The notes: generated by a model not told the origin, from the sequence alone. DNA of 64,000 bases from Caldichromatium japonicum (GCF_011290485.1 NZ_CP048029.1:2552501-2616500), one strand, 5' to 3'; counted from the stretch's first letter, positions 10,899 through 18,634 are shown. A program made the numbers and translations.

Positions 10899-11288
10899 AT
10901 GAGCCTGCTCTCCGCCCTTGCTGTCTTCATTGGCGCTGGTTTGGGTGCCCTGCTGCGCTGGTCGCTGGGGCTGGCACTCAATCCGATCTTTCCGAATCTA
11001 CCCATGGGCACCCTGGCTGCCAATCTGCTCGGCGGCCTGCTGGTCGGTCTGGCCGTTGTGTGGTCGGCGCGTCACCCGGGTGCCCCGCCCGAGCTACGCC
11101 TGCTCATCATCACCGGCTATCTCGGTGGATTGACGACCTTTTCGACATTTTCGGCAGAGGTGGTCAATCTGCTGGCACGGCGCGAGTGGATCTGGGGATT
11201 GACGGCGATCGGGGTGCATCTCATTGGCTCGTTGGCCTTGACCGCCTTGGGGATGGCCTTGGCCCACTGGTTGTTCACACGCCACTGA
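10899..11288 (+). CDS. crcB: Fluoride channel CrcB/Fluc
   Basis: Small membrane channel that exports fluoride, working as a dual-topology dimer. At 129 residues it has four hydrophobic helices. The family blocks are [24 protein letters not shown] (with the conserved Asn), and [17 protein letters not shown], which holds the central Phe/Thr residues of the fluoride path. The ATG at 10899 follows TTGGAGG. A fluoride-riboswitch-like leader precedes the gene and a DUF190 gene follows at 37 bases. An overlapping longer frame starting at 10763 is a shadow of this gene. Confidence 0.95.
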   Translation: MSLLSALAVFIGAGLGALLRWSLGLALNPIFPNLPMGTLAANLLGGLLVGLAVVWSARHPGAPPELRLLIITGYLGGLTTFSTFSAEVVNLLARREWIWGLTAIGVHLIGSLALTALGMALAHWLFTRH

Positions 11289-11325
11289 AAAACCGCTAAC
11301 CGGCAACCTGGGGAGCTTCGCCAAC

Positions 11326-11655
11326 ATGTCTAGCTGCTTTCTTAAGTTCTACATGGCCGAGAACCGTCGCCATCATCACAAATTGCTCTATGAGTGGCTG
11401 TTAGAGGAGGCCCAGCGCTTTGGGCTGCAGGGAGGCTCGGCCTTCCGCGCCTTTGCCGGATTTGGACGGCACGGACGGCTGCATGAGGAACATTTCTTCG
11501 AGCTTGCCGGCGATCTGCCGGTCGAGGTCGGCTTTGTCGTAAGCAATGAGGAGGCCGATCGCTTTCTGGCACATCTTGCTAAAGAGCGGCTCAACCTATT
11601 TTATATCCGCGTACCGGTCGAGGCCGGATTCACCGATGGGGAGAGCCGCCCATGA
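11326..11655 (+). CDS. DUF190 family protein (PII-like fold), CrcB-linked
   Basis: A 109-residue cytoplasmic protein of the DUF190 family, which adopts a PII/NIL-like ferredoxin fold and often sits beside crcB. Seen: FLKFYMAENRRHHHKLLYEWLLEEAQRFGLQGGSAFRAFAGFGRHGRLHEEHFFELAGDLPVEVGFV, matching the family's H-x-LYEWLL and GGSAFRAIAGFG pattern. The biochemical role is not established; a regulatory role in ion homeostasis is an inference from its company. Its stop overlaps the start of a now-truncated gene (ATGA at 11652), so the operon once continued. Confidence 0.88.
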   Translation: MSSCFLKFYMAENRRHHHKLLYEWLLEEAQRFGLQGGSAFRAFAGFGRHGRLHEEHFFELAGDLPVEVGFVVSNEEADRFLAHLAKERLNLFYIRVPVEAGFTDGESRP

Positions 11656-11747
11656 CCGAGATCTGGTTGCAAGCAGCGATCTGGGTGGGGCTTGCACCGC
11701 TCTCGGACTGCTCTCAAGAAAGTGCGCAAACAGGCGCACTTTCTTGA
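11652..11747 (+). pseudogene. Truncated N-terminus, probably of a cation:proton antiporter
   Basis: An ORF starting at the ATGA overlap with the DUF190 gene encodes MTEIWLQAAIWVGLA and then loses similarity, ending after 31 codons in the left-to-right reading of a 46-bp hairpin. The first residues look like the start of Kef-type sodium/proton antiporters, which are found beside DUF190/crcB genes. The match is too short to prove, so the identity is inference. It reads as a gene beheaded by a deletion, with the hairpin at the break point. Confidence 0.5.
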
Positions 11748-11753
11748 GAGCAG
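11708..11753. repeat. Perfect 20-bp inverted repeat (hairpin)
   Basis: Arms at 11708-11727 and 11734-11753 are exact reverse complements with a 6-base loop AAACAG. There is no T-run after the stem on either strand, so it is not a standard terminator. It sits at the break of the antiporter remnant, directly before the next ORF. It may be a small palindromic element or a scar of a transposition event. No second copy is visible in the window. Confidence 0.85.
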
Positions 11754-11759
11754 GTCAGG

Positions 11760-12011
11760 ATGCGCGACATCATCGCCTTGGGATTGCGCGCTGAACCCGA
11801 TACCGCTGAGAAGCTTGTCGCCTGTGCCCTCAGACATCCGACCGACGTGGTCGCCGGGATCGAAATCGTCGAGCGGATACGCGACTGGCCACGGGGTAGT
11901 TGGCGCGATAAGGCACTGTGCGCCTTGAGCCGACATCCGTCATGTCTCGTGAGCAAGGCCGCGGAACGTAGTCTACAAGCCAGCACACCTCAGGCGGTCA
12001 CCCATGCTTGA
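11760..12011 (+). CDS. Small hypothetical protein, possibly HEAT-like or a fragment
   Basis: An 83-residue ORF from an ATG seven bases after the hairpin. It reads as paired amphipathic helices (TAEKLVACALRHPTDVVAGIEIVERI, KALCALSRHPSCLVSKAAERSLQ), which suggests a HEAT-like repeat or the tail of a longer helical protein. The upstream CAGGTCAGG is only a weak ribosome site. Its end overlaps the ATG of the broken HAD gene at 12004. I do not recognise a family. It could be a fragment, since its 5' context was rearranged. Confidence 0.45.
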   Translation: MRDIIALGLRAEPDTAEKLVACALRHPTDVVAGIEIVERIRDWPRGSWRDKALCALSRHPSCLVSKAAERSLQASTPQAVTHA

Positions 12012-12482
12012 GATCAGCAGATCAGCATCCCTGGCCTTTTCCCCCTGCGCCTCGACCATCTCGTCGCTGACTATAATGGCACCCTGGCGGTCGATGGGAC
12101 CCTCCTGCCTGGGGTTGCCGAGGCGCTCGTTGCCCTTTCTGCCCAGCTTGAGATCCATGTGCTCACCGCTGATACTTTTGGTTGCGCCCAGAGCGAGCTT
12201 GTGCACCTGCCAGCTCGCATCCAGATCTTGGGACCCCAAGACTAGGACCGGGACAAGGCGGCTTATCTGTACACCCTGGGCGCCGAACGCTGTGTCGCGC
12301 TCGGCAATGAACGCAATGACCGGCAGATGCTTGCGGCAGCCGTCTTGGGGATCGTGGTCATCCAGGATGAAGGAGCAGCAGTGGCGACACTCCTGGCCGC
12401 CGATGTGATCGTGCCCAGTATTCAGAGCGCGCTCGGACTCCTCCTCAAACCCAAACGCCTGCTTGCCACCCTCAGATGCTAG
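12004..12482 (+). pseudogene. HAD-like hydrolase (soluble P-type-ATPase-like), disrupted
   Basis: After the start MLEIS the frame is shifted, and the remaining sequence reads, in another frame, IPGLFPLRLDHLVADYNGTLAVDGTLLPGV, then HVLTADTFG and ALGNERNDRQML. These are motifs of the HAD superfamily: D-Y-N-G-T-L nucleophile block, T-A-D-T-F motif II and G-N-x-R-N-D motif IV. Two lesions are visible: an exact 8-bp tandem duplication (AGATCAGC at 12011-12018 and 12019-12026), which causes the shift, and an in-frame TAG at about 12243 after LGPQD. The end overlaps the MFS start. Two independent lesions make an inactive gene likely. Confidence 0.8.
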
Positions 12483-13669
12483 CGATGATGAACTGGCGCG
12501 CATGGCAGCTCCCCGCAACGGTTTGGACCCTTGGCGCGGTCAGCTTTCTCAACGACTCGGCGAGCGAGCTCGTCTACCCCTTGCTACCGCTCTATCTGAC
12601 CTCTGTGCTCATGGCCGGACCCAGGGTGTTGGGCCTAATCGAGGGGATTGCCGAGGCAACAGGCAGCCTGCTTAAGCTCTTCTCCGGGGTGATGACCGAC
12701 CGCCTTGGCTCGGCCAAGTCCTGGGTTGTAACAGGTTACGGGCTGGCGACCTTGGGACGGCCTCTCCTGGCACTCGCCAGCACCTGGCCACTGGTATTGG
12801 TCCTGCGCTTTGCCGATCGGGTGGGCAAGGGCTTGCGCACCGCCCCACGCGATGCCTTGCTCGCACGGACAGTACCCGATGGCCAACGCGGCCTGGCCTT
12901 TGGGGTTCACCGCGCACTGGATAATGCCGGGGCGGTGGTAGGGCCCTTGCTGGCCGCGGTCCTTTTGACCATTGGCCTGCCGCTGCGCGATATCTTGCTG
13001 CTGACCCTGATTCCCGGGCTGCTGGCGCTCGGTCTGGGGCTGACCGTCCGCGAGCCCCCAAGTCACTTTTCATCTCAGCGCTCGCCCTACGCCTGGACCT
13101 GGGGCAAACTCCCATCGTCGTTGCGGCGTTATCTCCTGGCCGTGACCCTTTTTACCCTCGGCAATTCATCCAACATGTTCTTACTGTTGCGCGCCCGCGA
13201 GCTCGGATTGAGCGAGGCACAGGTTCCGCTTCTATGGGCAGTCGTTTCAGCAGCGGCAATGTTGCTTTCTGCACCGCTGTCAGCACTCTCCGACCATTTT
13301 GGGCGCCGGCCCTTGATCATCGCCGGCTGGTTGATCTATGCCGGTTGCTATCTGGTCTTGGGGCTCTCGGGCAACCAGATCTGGTATCTATGGCTGGTTG
13401 CCCTGGGTTATGGGCTCTTCATGGCGGCAACTGAGGGGGCGGAGAGGGCCCTGGTCGCTGATCTTGCACCCCAAGCCCAGCTCGGCACCGCTTACGGCTG
13501 GTTCAATCTGCTCACCGGATTGATGCTCCTGCCGGCATCCCTGATCTTCGGCTGGCTATGGCAAGCCCTGAGCGCGACCTGTGCCTTCGCTTTCAGCGGG
13601 GCCTGCGCGCTTATCGCCGCTGGATTGGTTTGGCGTCTTGGATCATCGCAAGCGGCCCAAGGACAATAG
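12476..13669 (+). CDS. MFS transporter
   Basis: A 397-residue major facilitator protein with about 12 hydrophobic helices. Typical features are SFLNDSASELVYPLLPLYLTSVL at the first helix, the loop 2-3 motif GVMTDRLGSAKSWVVTGYG (G-x-x-x-D-R-x-G), and FADRVGKGLRTAPRDALLA, found in a group of uncharacterised transporters. A second half-motif is ALSDHFGRRPLIIAG. The substrate cannot be inferred. The ATG at 12476 overlaps the end of the broken HAD gene, so it was once the last gene of that run. Confidence 0.88.
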   Translation: MLAMMNWRAWQLPATVWTLGAVSFLNDSASELVYPLLPLYLTSVLMAGPRVLGLIEGIAEATGSLLKLFSGVMTDRLGSAKSWVVTGYGLATLGRPLLALASTWPLVLVLRFADRVGKGLRTAPRDALLARTVPDGQRGLAFGVHRALDNAGAVVGPLLAAVLLTIGLPLRDILLLTLIPGLLALGLGLTVREPPSHFSSQRSPYAWTWGKLPSSLRRYLLAVTLFTLGNSSNMFLLLRARELGLSEAQVPLLWAVVSAAAMLLSAPLSALSDHFGRRPLIIAGWLIYAGCYLVLGLSGNQIWYLWLVALGYGLFMAATEGAERALVADLAPQAQLGTAYGWFNLLTGLMLLPASLIFGWLWQALSATCAFAFSGACALIAAGLVWRLGSSQAAQGQ

Positions 13670-13719
13670 TTGTCTGCATGAGCCGATCTCAAAAAAGCCC
13701 CGACCCCCGACCCTAGAAC

Positions 13720-14226
13720 CTAGATCTGCTTGAGCCGTTCCTGGAATTCGGGAGGGATCAGACCCAACAACCATTGTGCGATCGCCTGGGCCTTGCTGAT
13801 GAGACGCGATTCATGCCAGGTTGGATCGCTGGGCGCTGGGGTGAGTGCCGCTAGATAGATCGCCATCGCCACAATCACCACCCCCCGCGCGCCCCCAAAG
13901 AGCATCCCCAACAAATGATCGAGACCGCTCAGGCCGGCCTTATCGATCAAGGCGCTCAATAAGGCGCCCAGCAGCGCGCCGAGGATCAGCACAGCGATCA
14001 CGAGCACGATGAAGGCCACCGCTATGCGCAGCAAAGGATGGGCGATCTGGGCGCTCAAGACGGCGGCCAGGTCCTGATGGAAAAACCAGGCGACCAGTAG
14101 CGCCGCGATCCAGGTACCGAGCGATAGGAGCTCGCGGATCAGACCCCGTGCCAATCCTACCAAGGCCGAAAAACAAACGATGCCGAGGATGGCATAGTCG
14201 ATCCAATTCATCGCAGACAGACTCAT
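13720..14226 (-). CDS. cvpA: CvpA family inner-membrane protein
   Basis: Membrane protein of about 164-168 residues with four hydrophobic segments, named for its role in colicin V production in E. coli; its general role is in the cell envelope. Seen: MNWIDYAILGIVCFSALVGLARGLIRELLSLGTW, VAFIVLVIAVLILGALLGALLSALI, GLSGLDHLLGMLFGGARGVVIV. The ATG at 14226 gives an ATGA overlap with the SPOR gene; an ATG at 14211 gives the family-typical start MNWID. purF normally follows cvpA but is absent here: the next gene is a convergent MFS gene. Confidence 0.9.
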   Translation of the reverse strand: MSLSAMNWIDYAILGIVCFSALVGLARGLIRELLSLGTWIAALLVAWFFHQDLAAVLSAQIAHPLLRIAVAFIVLVIAVLILGALLGALLSALIDKAGLSGLDHLLGMLFGGARGVVIVAMAIYLAALTPAPSDPTWHESRLISKAQAIAQWLLGLIPPEFQERLKQI

Positions 14227-15002
14227 GGATAGCGTTGAATAAGGGTATCAAGCTTATGTTGTTCACGTAGCTGAGCAGCGGTCCGTTCAGCAGCTGCCCG
14301 ATCACTGTCTGGGCCTACCCGCACCCGATAATAGGTTTTGCCGCTGACCTCGGCCTGCTCGACGAAGGCCGAAAATCCCGACTGTTTCAATCTATCAGCC
14401 AACTTGGTTGCCGCCTCAGGCGAGTTGAGGCTTGAGACCTGAATAACCCAGGACGGCATCCCTTTGGCCCGCGACTTTGGCGGTTCGGGTAAGCTGATCG
14501 CGGTCTCTGGCTTATGGGTTTCCGGCTTGTCCGGTTTAGTCGCCGGCGTTGCCGCCGGCTTGACAGGGGGCACAGGGGCCGACTTAGCAGGTGCAGGCTG
14601 AGGCATTGGCTTAGAGGTAGGGCTGCCTGACGCACGCGACGGTGTAGGCGGTGGCGAGCGGGGCGCAGTCACTGAGGTCTGAGGGGACGGCGAGACCGGT
14701 TCTTGGAGTGGCTCGAAGGGGATGGATGGCGCTGATTCAGCAACAGGAGAGGCTGTGGTTTCCAGCGATTCTCCCGGCTTTAGATCAGGTTCTTTAACGG
14801 TCAAACCAGTAGTCGCCGACTGATTCGGCGCCATATAAGGCTCTATCTTTTGAGGAGGCCTGAACTCAGGGGGCGGCGGGAGCGGCGCTTGGAGGGGCGG
14901 CGCTGGCGGCGAGCGCTCTTCAAACAACATCGGCACAAAGATGACCGCCAGGGTGACCAGCACCACGGCACCAGTAAGTCGTTTTTTGGCCCCGTCACGC
15001 AT
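14223..15002 (-). CDS. dedD: SPOR-domain cell-division protein (DedD-like)
   Basis: A 259-residue single-span inner-membrane protein. Cytoplasmic KKR precedes a transmembrane helix (about 9-27, LTGAVVLVTLAVIFVPMLF), then a long Pro/Ala-rich periplasmic linker (about 30-180), then a C-terminal SPOR domain (WVIQVSSLNSPEAATKLADRLKQSGFSAFVEQ) that binds denuded septal peptidoglycan. The order SPOR-cvpA is the usual one. folC, the usual upstream partner, is missing from the window, so the operon start looks broken or moved. Confidence 0.85.
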   Translation of the reverse strand: MRDGAKKRLTGAVVLVTLAVIFVPMLFEERSPPAPPLQAPLPPPPEFRPPQKIEPYMAPNQSATTGLTVKEPDLKPGESLETTASPVAESAPSIPFEPLQEPVSPSPQTSVTAPRSPPPTPSRASGSPTSKPMPQPAPAKSAPVPPVKPAATPATKPDKPETHKPETAISLPEPPKSRAKGMPSWVIQVSSLNSPEAATKLADRLKQSGFSAFVEQAEVSGKTYYRVRVGPDSDRAAAERTAAQLREQHKLDTLIQRYP

Positions 15003-15104
15003 TTAACGGATTACCTCCACCTGGATCTGTTGGACCTTGCGTTCGACACTATTTTCAATCCAGGACCAACTTAATTACAAAAGTTTAAGGTATATCCGGG
15101 TGGC

Positions 15105-15275
15105 TTAGACGGCGGCATTCTTGGGTAGCTTGATAACAGAGCAATCGCATGTATGTCGCCGTCGTAGGTAGCGAGAAATGGTCATTTCCAGCGCAAAGGC
15201 AGCACCAAAGCTCACCGCCTCATTGCCGCCGCCTCCGAGGATGACCGCGCTGAGCTCCTTGGACTCACCTCGCTG
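15105..15275 (-). pseudogene. Unidentified C-terminal coding remnant
   Basis: On the minus strand an open stretch with protein-like composition (ESKELSAVILGGGGNEAV, then SFGAAFALEMTISRYLRRRH and IKLPKNAAV) ends in TAA at 15105-15107. It is closed upstream by an in-frame TGA and has no start codon, so it looks like the last ~56 codons of a lost gene. I do not recognise the family. The rest of the 15003-15346 gap shows no other supportable feature. Confidence 0.35.
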
Positions 15276-15346
15276 TCATGCGATGACTCTGACCCTGGAG
15301 CTTGATATGAGCCGAGGCTTAGCATAACATCTTTCCTTCAAACATC

Positions 15347-15422
15347 GCCGATGTAGCTCAGCCGGTAGAGCAACGCATTCGTAATGCGTGGGTCAGGGGT
15401 TCGAATCCCCTCGTCGGCTCCA
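15347..15422 (+). tRNA. tRNA-Thr, anticodon CGT
   Basis: Begins GCCGATGTAGCTCAGCCGG and ends with an encoded CCA. The acceptor arm GCCGATG/CGTCGGC pairs with one G-T. The anticodon stem ACGCA/TGCGT encloses TTCGTAA with anticodon CGT (reads ACG). The T-arm GGGGTTCGAATCCCC is perfect. A minus-strand ORF that reads through this tRNA is an artefact. Confidence 0.96.
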
Positions 15423-15528
15423 ATCTTGTATCTCCATCCCAAGCTCGAGCACCCTATCAACTTCAAGACGCTAGCCTGTCCATGCCCGTTGGTGTGACCC
15501 CGGCGTTGGGGAACCGGTAGCCAACCCG

Positions 15529-15690
15529 TTGTGGGCCAACCGATGCGTCCAGCATGTGTTCGAACGATATCCCCATAAGCACCGCCATCTGATCGAGCGT
15601 TTATCGGCCCGCATGAAGCACTTCCAACGCATCGCCATAGGCTACGACACACTCGCCTCGTCTTTCCTGTCATTTATCCATCCCGCCAGT
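15529..15690 (+). mobile_element. IS5-family transposase C-terminal remnant
   Basis: In the plus-strand frame the peptide YPHKHRHLIERLSARMKHFQ and then RIAIGYDTLASSFLSF matches the end of IS5-type DDE transposases (consensus K-H-R-x-L-V-E-N-x-F-x-R-L-K-x-F-R-x-I-A-T-R-Y-D-K). No upstream transposase domain or terminal repeat is left. The remnant lies between tRNA-Thr and a small minus-strand ORF, marking an old insertion at the tRNA. Confidence 0.6.
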
Positions 15691-15871
15691 CATCGCCGTT
15701 GTCGATGCTGTCAAGGCGCTCAAGGGCATCAGGGCGCGCTGTCTGCTTCTGTGCTTCCCTGACCTTGACCTGAAAGAGCGGCTCTTGGGTAGCCGCCTCA
15801 TGAGATACAAGGGCGATGGGTGCGAAGCTGAGGAAGCTGAGAATGAAAGCGACTGGGACATAAAAGCGCAT
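15674..15871 (-). CDS. Small putative secreted protein
   Basis: A 65-residue ORF with a plausible signal peptide: MRFYVPVAFILSFLSFAPIALVSHEA, cleaved perhaps near residue 25, then a short charged tail (VKVREAQKQTARPDALERLDS). The stop is inside or beside the IS5 remnant, so the C terminus may be new. No clear ribosome site is seen. It lies 65 bases downstream of the btuF-like gene on the same strand. Function unknown, and it may not be a true gene. Confidence 0.35.
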   Translation of the reverse strand: MRFYVPVAFILSFLSFAPIALVSHEAATQEPLFQVKVREAQKQTARPDALERLDSIDNGDDWRDG

Positions 15872-15936
15872 CTTAGAGGTGGGTTTCGCAGACGTTCCTG
15901 AGCTTGAGGCCGGCCAATGTCACTGCTGGCTTGTTT

Positions 15937-16902
15937 TCATTCTTCGCCGGCGCTGCGCCTGCATTCAGAGTCCAAGCTGGCGGCGATCTGCTCGGCGACC
16001 GTGATGAGCTCGAGGCCCCCGCAGCCCCAGGCCTGACCCTGGATCCAGACGGCAGGGATGCGGTCGATCAGGGCGCGCAGCGCCGGATGCCTGCCGTATG
16101 CCGCCCGCGCCCCGACCCCTGCTTGATCGAAATAACCGAGTAGAAAGAGATCGGGCGGGTCGCTCAAGAGACGCTCTAGTCTGATCTGCCCCCAGCCCTT
16201 GATCCCTTGCTCGGCAGCAAGATTGCGCTGACCCAGGCGCCGGATTAGATCATCGATGTATGTCCCCTCGCCCGCCGTCCCGCCGCTGGGTCGTAGATAC
16301 AGCAGGCGATGGGATGGGGCGCGCCGGGCGCACCTCCCCAGATCATCCATTCGCTGCGCCAGCGCCGAGAGACTGGGCTTGACCGCCGCGACGCGCCCGA
16401 GACGCTCGGCCATCAGGCGCGCTGTGGCCAGCGCCTGGTCCCACGACTGGGGATAAGGCAAGGCAACGACCTCGATCCCCTGCCCTTGCAGAGTCTCGAC
16501 CCAATGCCGCCCCCGCCAACCCTGATGGACGAATGCGACCTCCGGCCGAAGGGTAAGGAGCTCCTCGACCGAGCCACGATTGGCAGGATACAGGCGCGCC
16601 TGCTCGGCAAGCGGTGACAGACGCGGGTCCTGCGCCTGATAGGAGACCGAGCGGATCTGGCCGGGTTCGGCCAAGCGCAACAACAACAGGTCGGCGCAGA
16701 GATCACTGCTCATGGCCGCAGGCAGCGCGTCGGCCTGTGAGGCGGGCAAGGCGATGGCCCAGCCGACAGCCAGCATCGGCAGAAATAGGCAGAGGATACG
16801 CAGTGCGCGCCCTGCATCCCCAGTCCTCAGGCGGATCGATCTGGATCCCGGCTTGCGCCGGAATGACAGGAGCTCTTGCGCCGGGATGACGGCCCCTGGC
16901 AT
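15937..16902 (-). CDS. Periplasmic cobalamin-binding-like protein (BtuF/FepB type)
   Basis: An ABC-transporter substrate-binding protein of the helical-backbone metal-receptor class: LCADLLLLRLAEPGQIRSVSYQAQDPRL, SVEELLTLRPEVAFVHQGWRG, DLIRRLGQRNLAAEQGIKGWGQIRLERLLSDPPDLFLLGYF and a C-terminal Trp/Cys-containing VWIQGQAWGCGGLE. The signal peptide (ALRILCLFLPMLAVGWAIALPASQADA) starts at about residue 33; the first 23 residues come from a dispersed repeat, so the original start was probably lost or replaced. Only the ATG at 16902 precedes the signal sequence in frame. cobU, next upstream, supports a corrinoid role. No permease or ATPase genes follow. Confidence 0.75.
   Translation of the reverse strand: MPGAVIPAQELLSFRRKPGSRSIRLRTGDAGRALRILCLFLPMLAVGWAIALPASQADALPAAMSSDLCADLLLLRLAEPGQIRSVSYQAQDPRLSPLAEQARLYPANRGSVEELLTLRPEVAFVHQGWRGRHWVETLQGQGIEVVALPYPQSWDQALATARLMAERLGRVAAVKPSLSALAQRMDDLGRCARRAPSHRLLYLRPSGGTAGEGTYIDDLIRRLGQRNLAAEQGIKGWGQIRLERLLSDPPDLFLLGYFDQAGVGARAAYGRHPALRALIDRIPAVWIQGQAWGCGGLELITVAEQIAASLDSECRRSAGEE
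16843..16890. repeat. Dispersed repeat encoding VIPAQAG/FRRKPGSRS-like peptides
   Basis: On the minus strand GTCATTCCGGCGCAAGCCGG and adjacent bases (16843-16867), plus a partial copy (about 16874-16890), match a repeat found in many beta- and gammaproteobacteria, recognisable by its VIPAQAGIQ / FRRKPGSRS translations. It lies inside the 5' end of the btuF-like gene. A diverged relative is at 34088-34112. Confidence 0.65.
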
Positions 16903-16916
16903 TCAGCCTCCTCATC

Positions 16917-17456
16917 TCAGGCTAGAGGTACGCCCAACCGCCTGAGATCCAATGCATACCCGCCGGTCACCAGCCAAACCGCAGCGCAGAATGGCCCAAT
17001 CCGCTGGATGAGCTCGCCTAGCCGATCGCGAAACAGCCTTCCGCTGGGATAGGGCGGGATCACCCCCCAACCGCACTCCTCGGCAACCAGGATCAATGGG
17101 TCGGCCAAGGGTTGGGCAAGCACGGCCAAGAGGGCATCGACCTGCTCGGACCAGGCCACATCATCAAGCGCCAGGAGATTGGCCACCCAGCTCCCGAGCG
17201 AATCGACCAACAGGCACACCTCGCCCGCCGAGCGGATGGCGGCGGCCAACTCAACAGGCTCACACAGGGTCTGCCAATAGACGGGGCGGCGGCGGCGATG
17301 GGCGGCGATCCGTGCCTGCCATTCAGGGTCATTGGGGTCTTCGCGTGCGGTAGCGAGATAAACCACCCGACGCCCCGATTCATGGGCGAGGCGCTCGGCC
17401 CAGCTGCTCTTGCCGCTGCGCGCAGGCCCGGTAACCAGGATCGGCTGTCTATTCAT
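16917..17456 (-). CDS. cobU: Bifunctional adenosylcobinamide kinase / guanylyltransferase
   Basis: Phosphorylates adenosylcobinamide and transfers GMP to it in the assembly of the cobalamin nucleotide loop. Walker A GPARSGKS lies at residues 10-17, then VVYLATAREDPNDPEWQARIAAHRRRRP (the conserved A-R-x-x-D-x-E-W-x-x-R-I-x-x-H-x-x-R-R) and LLVDSLGSWVANLL. The C terminus VWLVTGGYALDL resembles the family's final strand. At 179 residues it is normal. It overlaps alr by eight bases and precedes the btuF-like gene. The bacteriochlorophyll pathway often needs B12 (anaerobic BchE), though bchE is not in this window. Confidence 0.92.
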   Translation of the reverse strand: MNRQPILVTGPARSGKSSWAERLAHESGRRVVYLATAREDPNDPEWQARIAAHRRRRPVYWQTLCEPVELAAAIRSAGEVCLLVDSLGSWVANLLALDDVAWSEQVDALLAVLAQPLADPLILVAEECGWGVIPPYPSGRLFRDRLGELIQRIGPFCAAVWLVTGGYALDLRRLGVPLA

Positions 17457-18534
17457 GGATCAAAGGTACCCGCCGACCGATGCCGGTCAAGAGCTCATAG
17501 GCGATGGTTCCGCTTGCTGCTGCGACCGCACCGACCGAGACCTGCTCACCCCAAAGCTCTACCCGATCGCCGGGCTGGGCCGCGATGTCGGTGAGATCCA
17601 GGGTCAAGAGGTCCATCGAGACCCGACCAATCAACCGCGTCAACTGGCCGGCGACGGCGATGGGCGTGCCGTCGGGTGCATGTCTGGGATAACCATCGGC
17701 ATAGCCCAGGGCGGCAATCCCCAGACGCGTCGGACGCGTGCAGACAAATCGCCCGCCATAGCCGACCGGCTCGCCGGGTGCCAGCTCCTTAATCGCGATC
17801 AGCGCCGACTCCAGGGTCATCGCCGGGCGCAACCTGAGATCTCCCAGAAGCGGTCTTGTAGGATCGGCAAAGGGCGAGGCGCCATAAAGCATGATCCCCG
17901 GGCGGGTCCAGTCGCCATGGGCGCGCGGTTCAGACAACAGAGCCGCCGAGTTGGCAAGGCTGCTGGCGATCCTTTTGCCGGCGAGCGCCCGCTCAAAGGC
18001 CGCGATCTGTTTGGCGGTATAGGGGTGCTCGGGTTCATCGGCGCGGGCGAAGTGGGTCATAGCCGCCTGCAACCGGACATGGGGGCAATCCTCGAGACTC
18101 GCCATCACCTCTGGGAGCTCCTCAGGCGCAAAACCCAGGCGGTGCATGCCGGTGTCGAGCTTGATCCAACAACCTAGCGGGCGGTCAGGGCGAGCACCCA
18201 AGACCCATGCCAATTGTAGTCGGTTGTGGATGACAACCGTAAGATCGAGCCGGGCAGTAAGGGGGAGCTCATCCGGCGCAAAGACCCCTTCAAGCAATAG
18301 GATCGGCGCCTCGATCCCCGAATCGCGAAGCTCCAGGGCCTCCTCGAGGCAAGAGACAGCAAAGCCATCGGCCTCGGGGGCCAAGGCACGGGCGACCGCC
18401 ACCGCCCCATGCCCATAGGCATTCGCCTTGATCACTGCCAGCGCCTTGGCAGTGGAGGCCGCTTGCTTGGCCAGGCGATAATTGTGACGGATGGCAGCGA
18501 GATGGATGCGGGCGCGTAGGGGGCGGTAGGGCAT
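17449..18534 (-). CDS. alr: Alanine racemase, PLP-dependent
   Basis: Makes D-alanine for peptidoglycan. The PLP lysine is in AVIKANAYGHG near residue 36. The stretches LLLEGVF, WIKLDTGMHRLGF and RPGIMLYGASPF, and the second catalytic Tyr region VGYGGRFVCTRPTRLGIAALGYADGYPR, are all present. Start chosen at the ATG at 18534 (MPYRPLRARIHL); a longer frame to 18573 has no family match. About 361 residues. The stop lies inside the start of cobU (CATGAATAG overlap). Confidence 0.95.
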   Translation of the reverse strand: MPYRPLRARIHLAAIRHNYRLAKQAASTAKALAVIKANAYGHGAVAVARALAPEADGFAVSCLEEALELRDSGIEAPILLLEGVFAPDELPLTARLDLTVVIHNRLQLAWVLGARPDRPLGCWIKLDTGMHRLGFAPEELPEVMASLEDCPHVRLQAAMTHFARADEPEHPYTAKQIAAFERALAGKRIASSLANSAALLSEPRAHGDWTRPGIMLYGASPFADPTRPLLGDLRLRPAMTLESALIAIKELAPGEPVGYGGRFVCTRPTRLGIAALGYADGYPRHAPDGTPIAVAGQLTRLIGRVSMDLLTLDLTDIAAQPGDRVELWGEQVSVGAVAAASGTIAYELLTGIGRRVPLIHE

Positions 18535-18634
18535 GACAGAGGTTTCGCTTGGGCAACGGATAGGTGGGGGCACAGGCCGACCCTTGGCCCTCGATCATAG
18601 CCGCTTCTCGGGTTTGGCCAAAGTGTTGCCCACC

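Noticed and set aside
10763-11299. Long plus-strand ORF over crcB
   Set aside because: It is out of frame with crcB, has no hydrophobic pattern of its own and runs through the riboswitch leader.
12004-12408. 134-codon ORF in the HAD start frame
   Set aside because: After MLEIS it is out of frame with the HAD motifs, which lie in another frame; it is a product of the 8-bp duplication.
15338-15673. Minus-strand ORF across tRNA-Thr
   Set aside because: It translates the tRNA complement (GIRTPDPRITNALLYR), a known annotation artefact.
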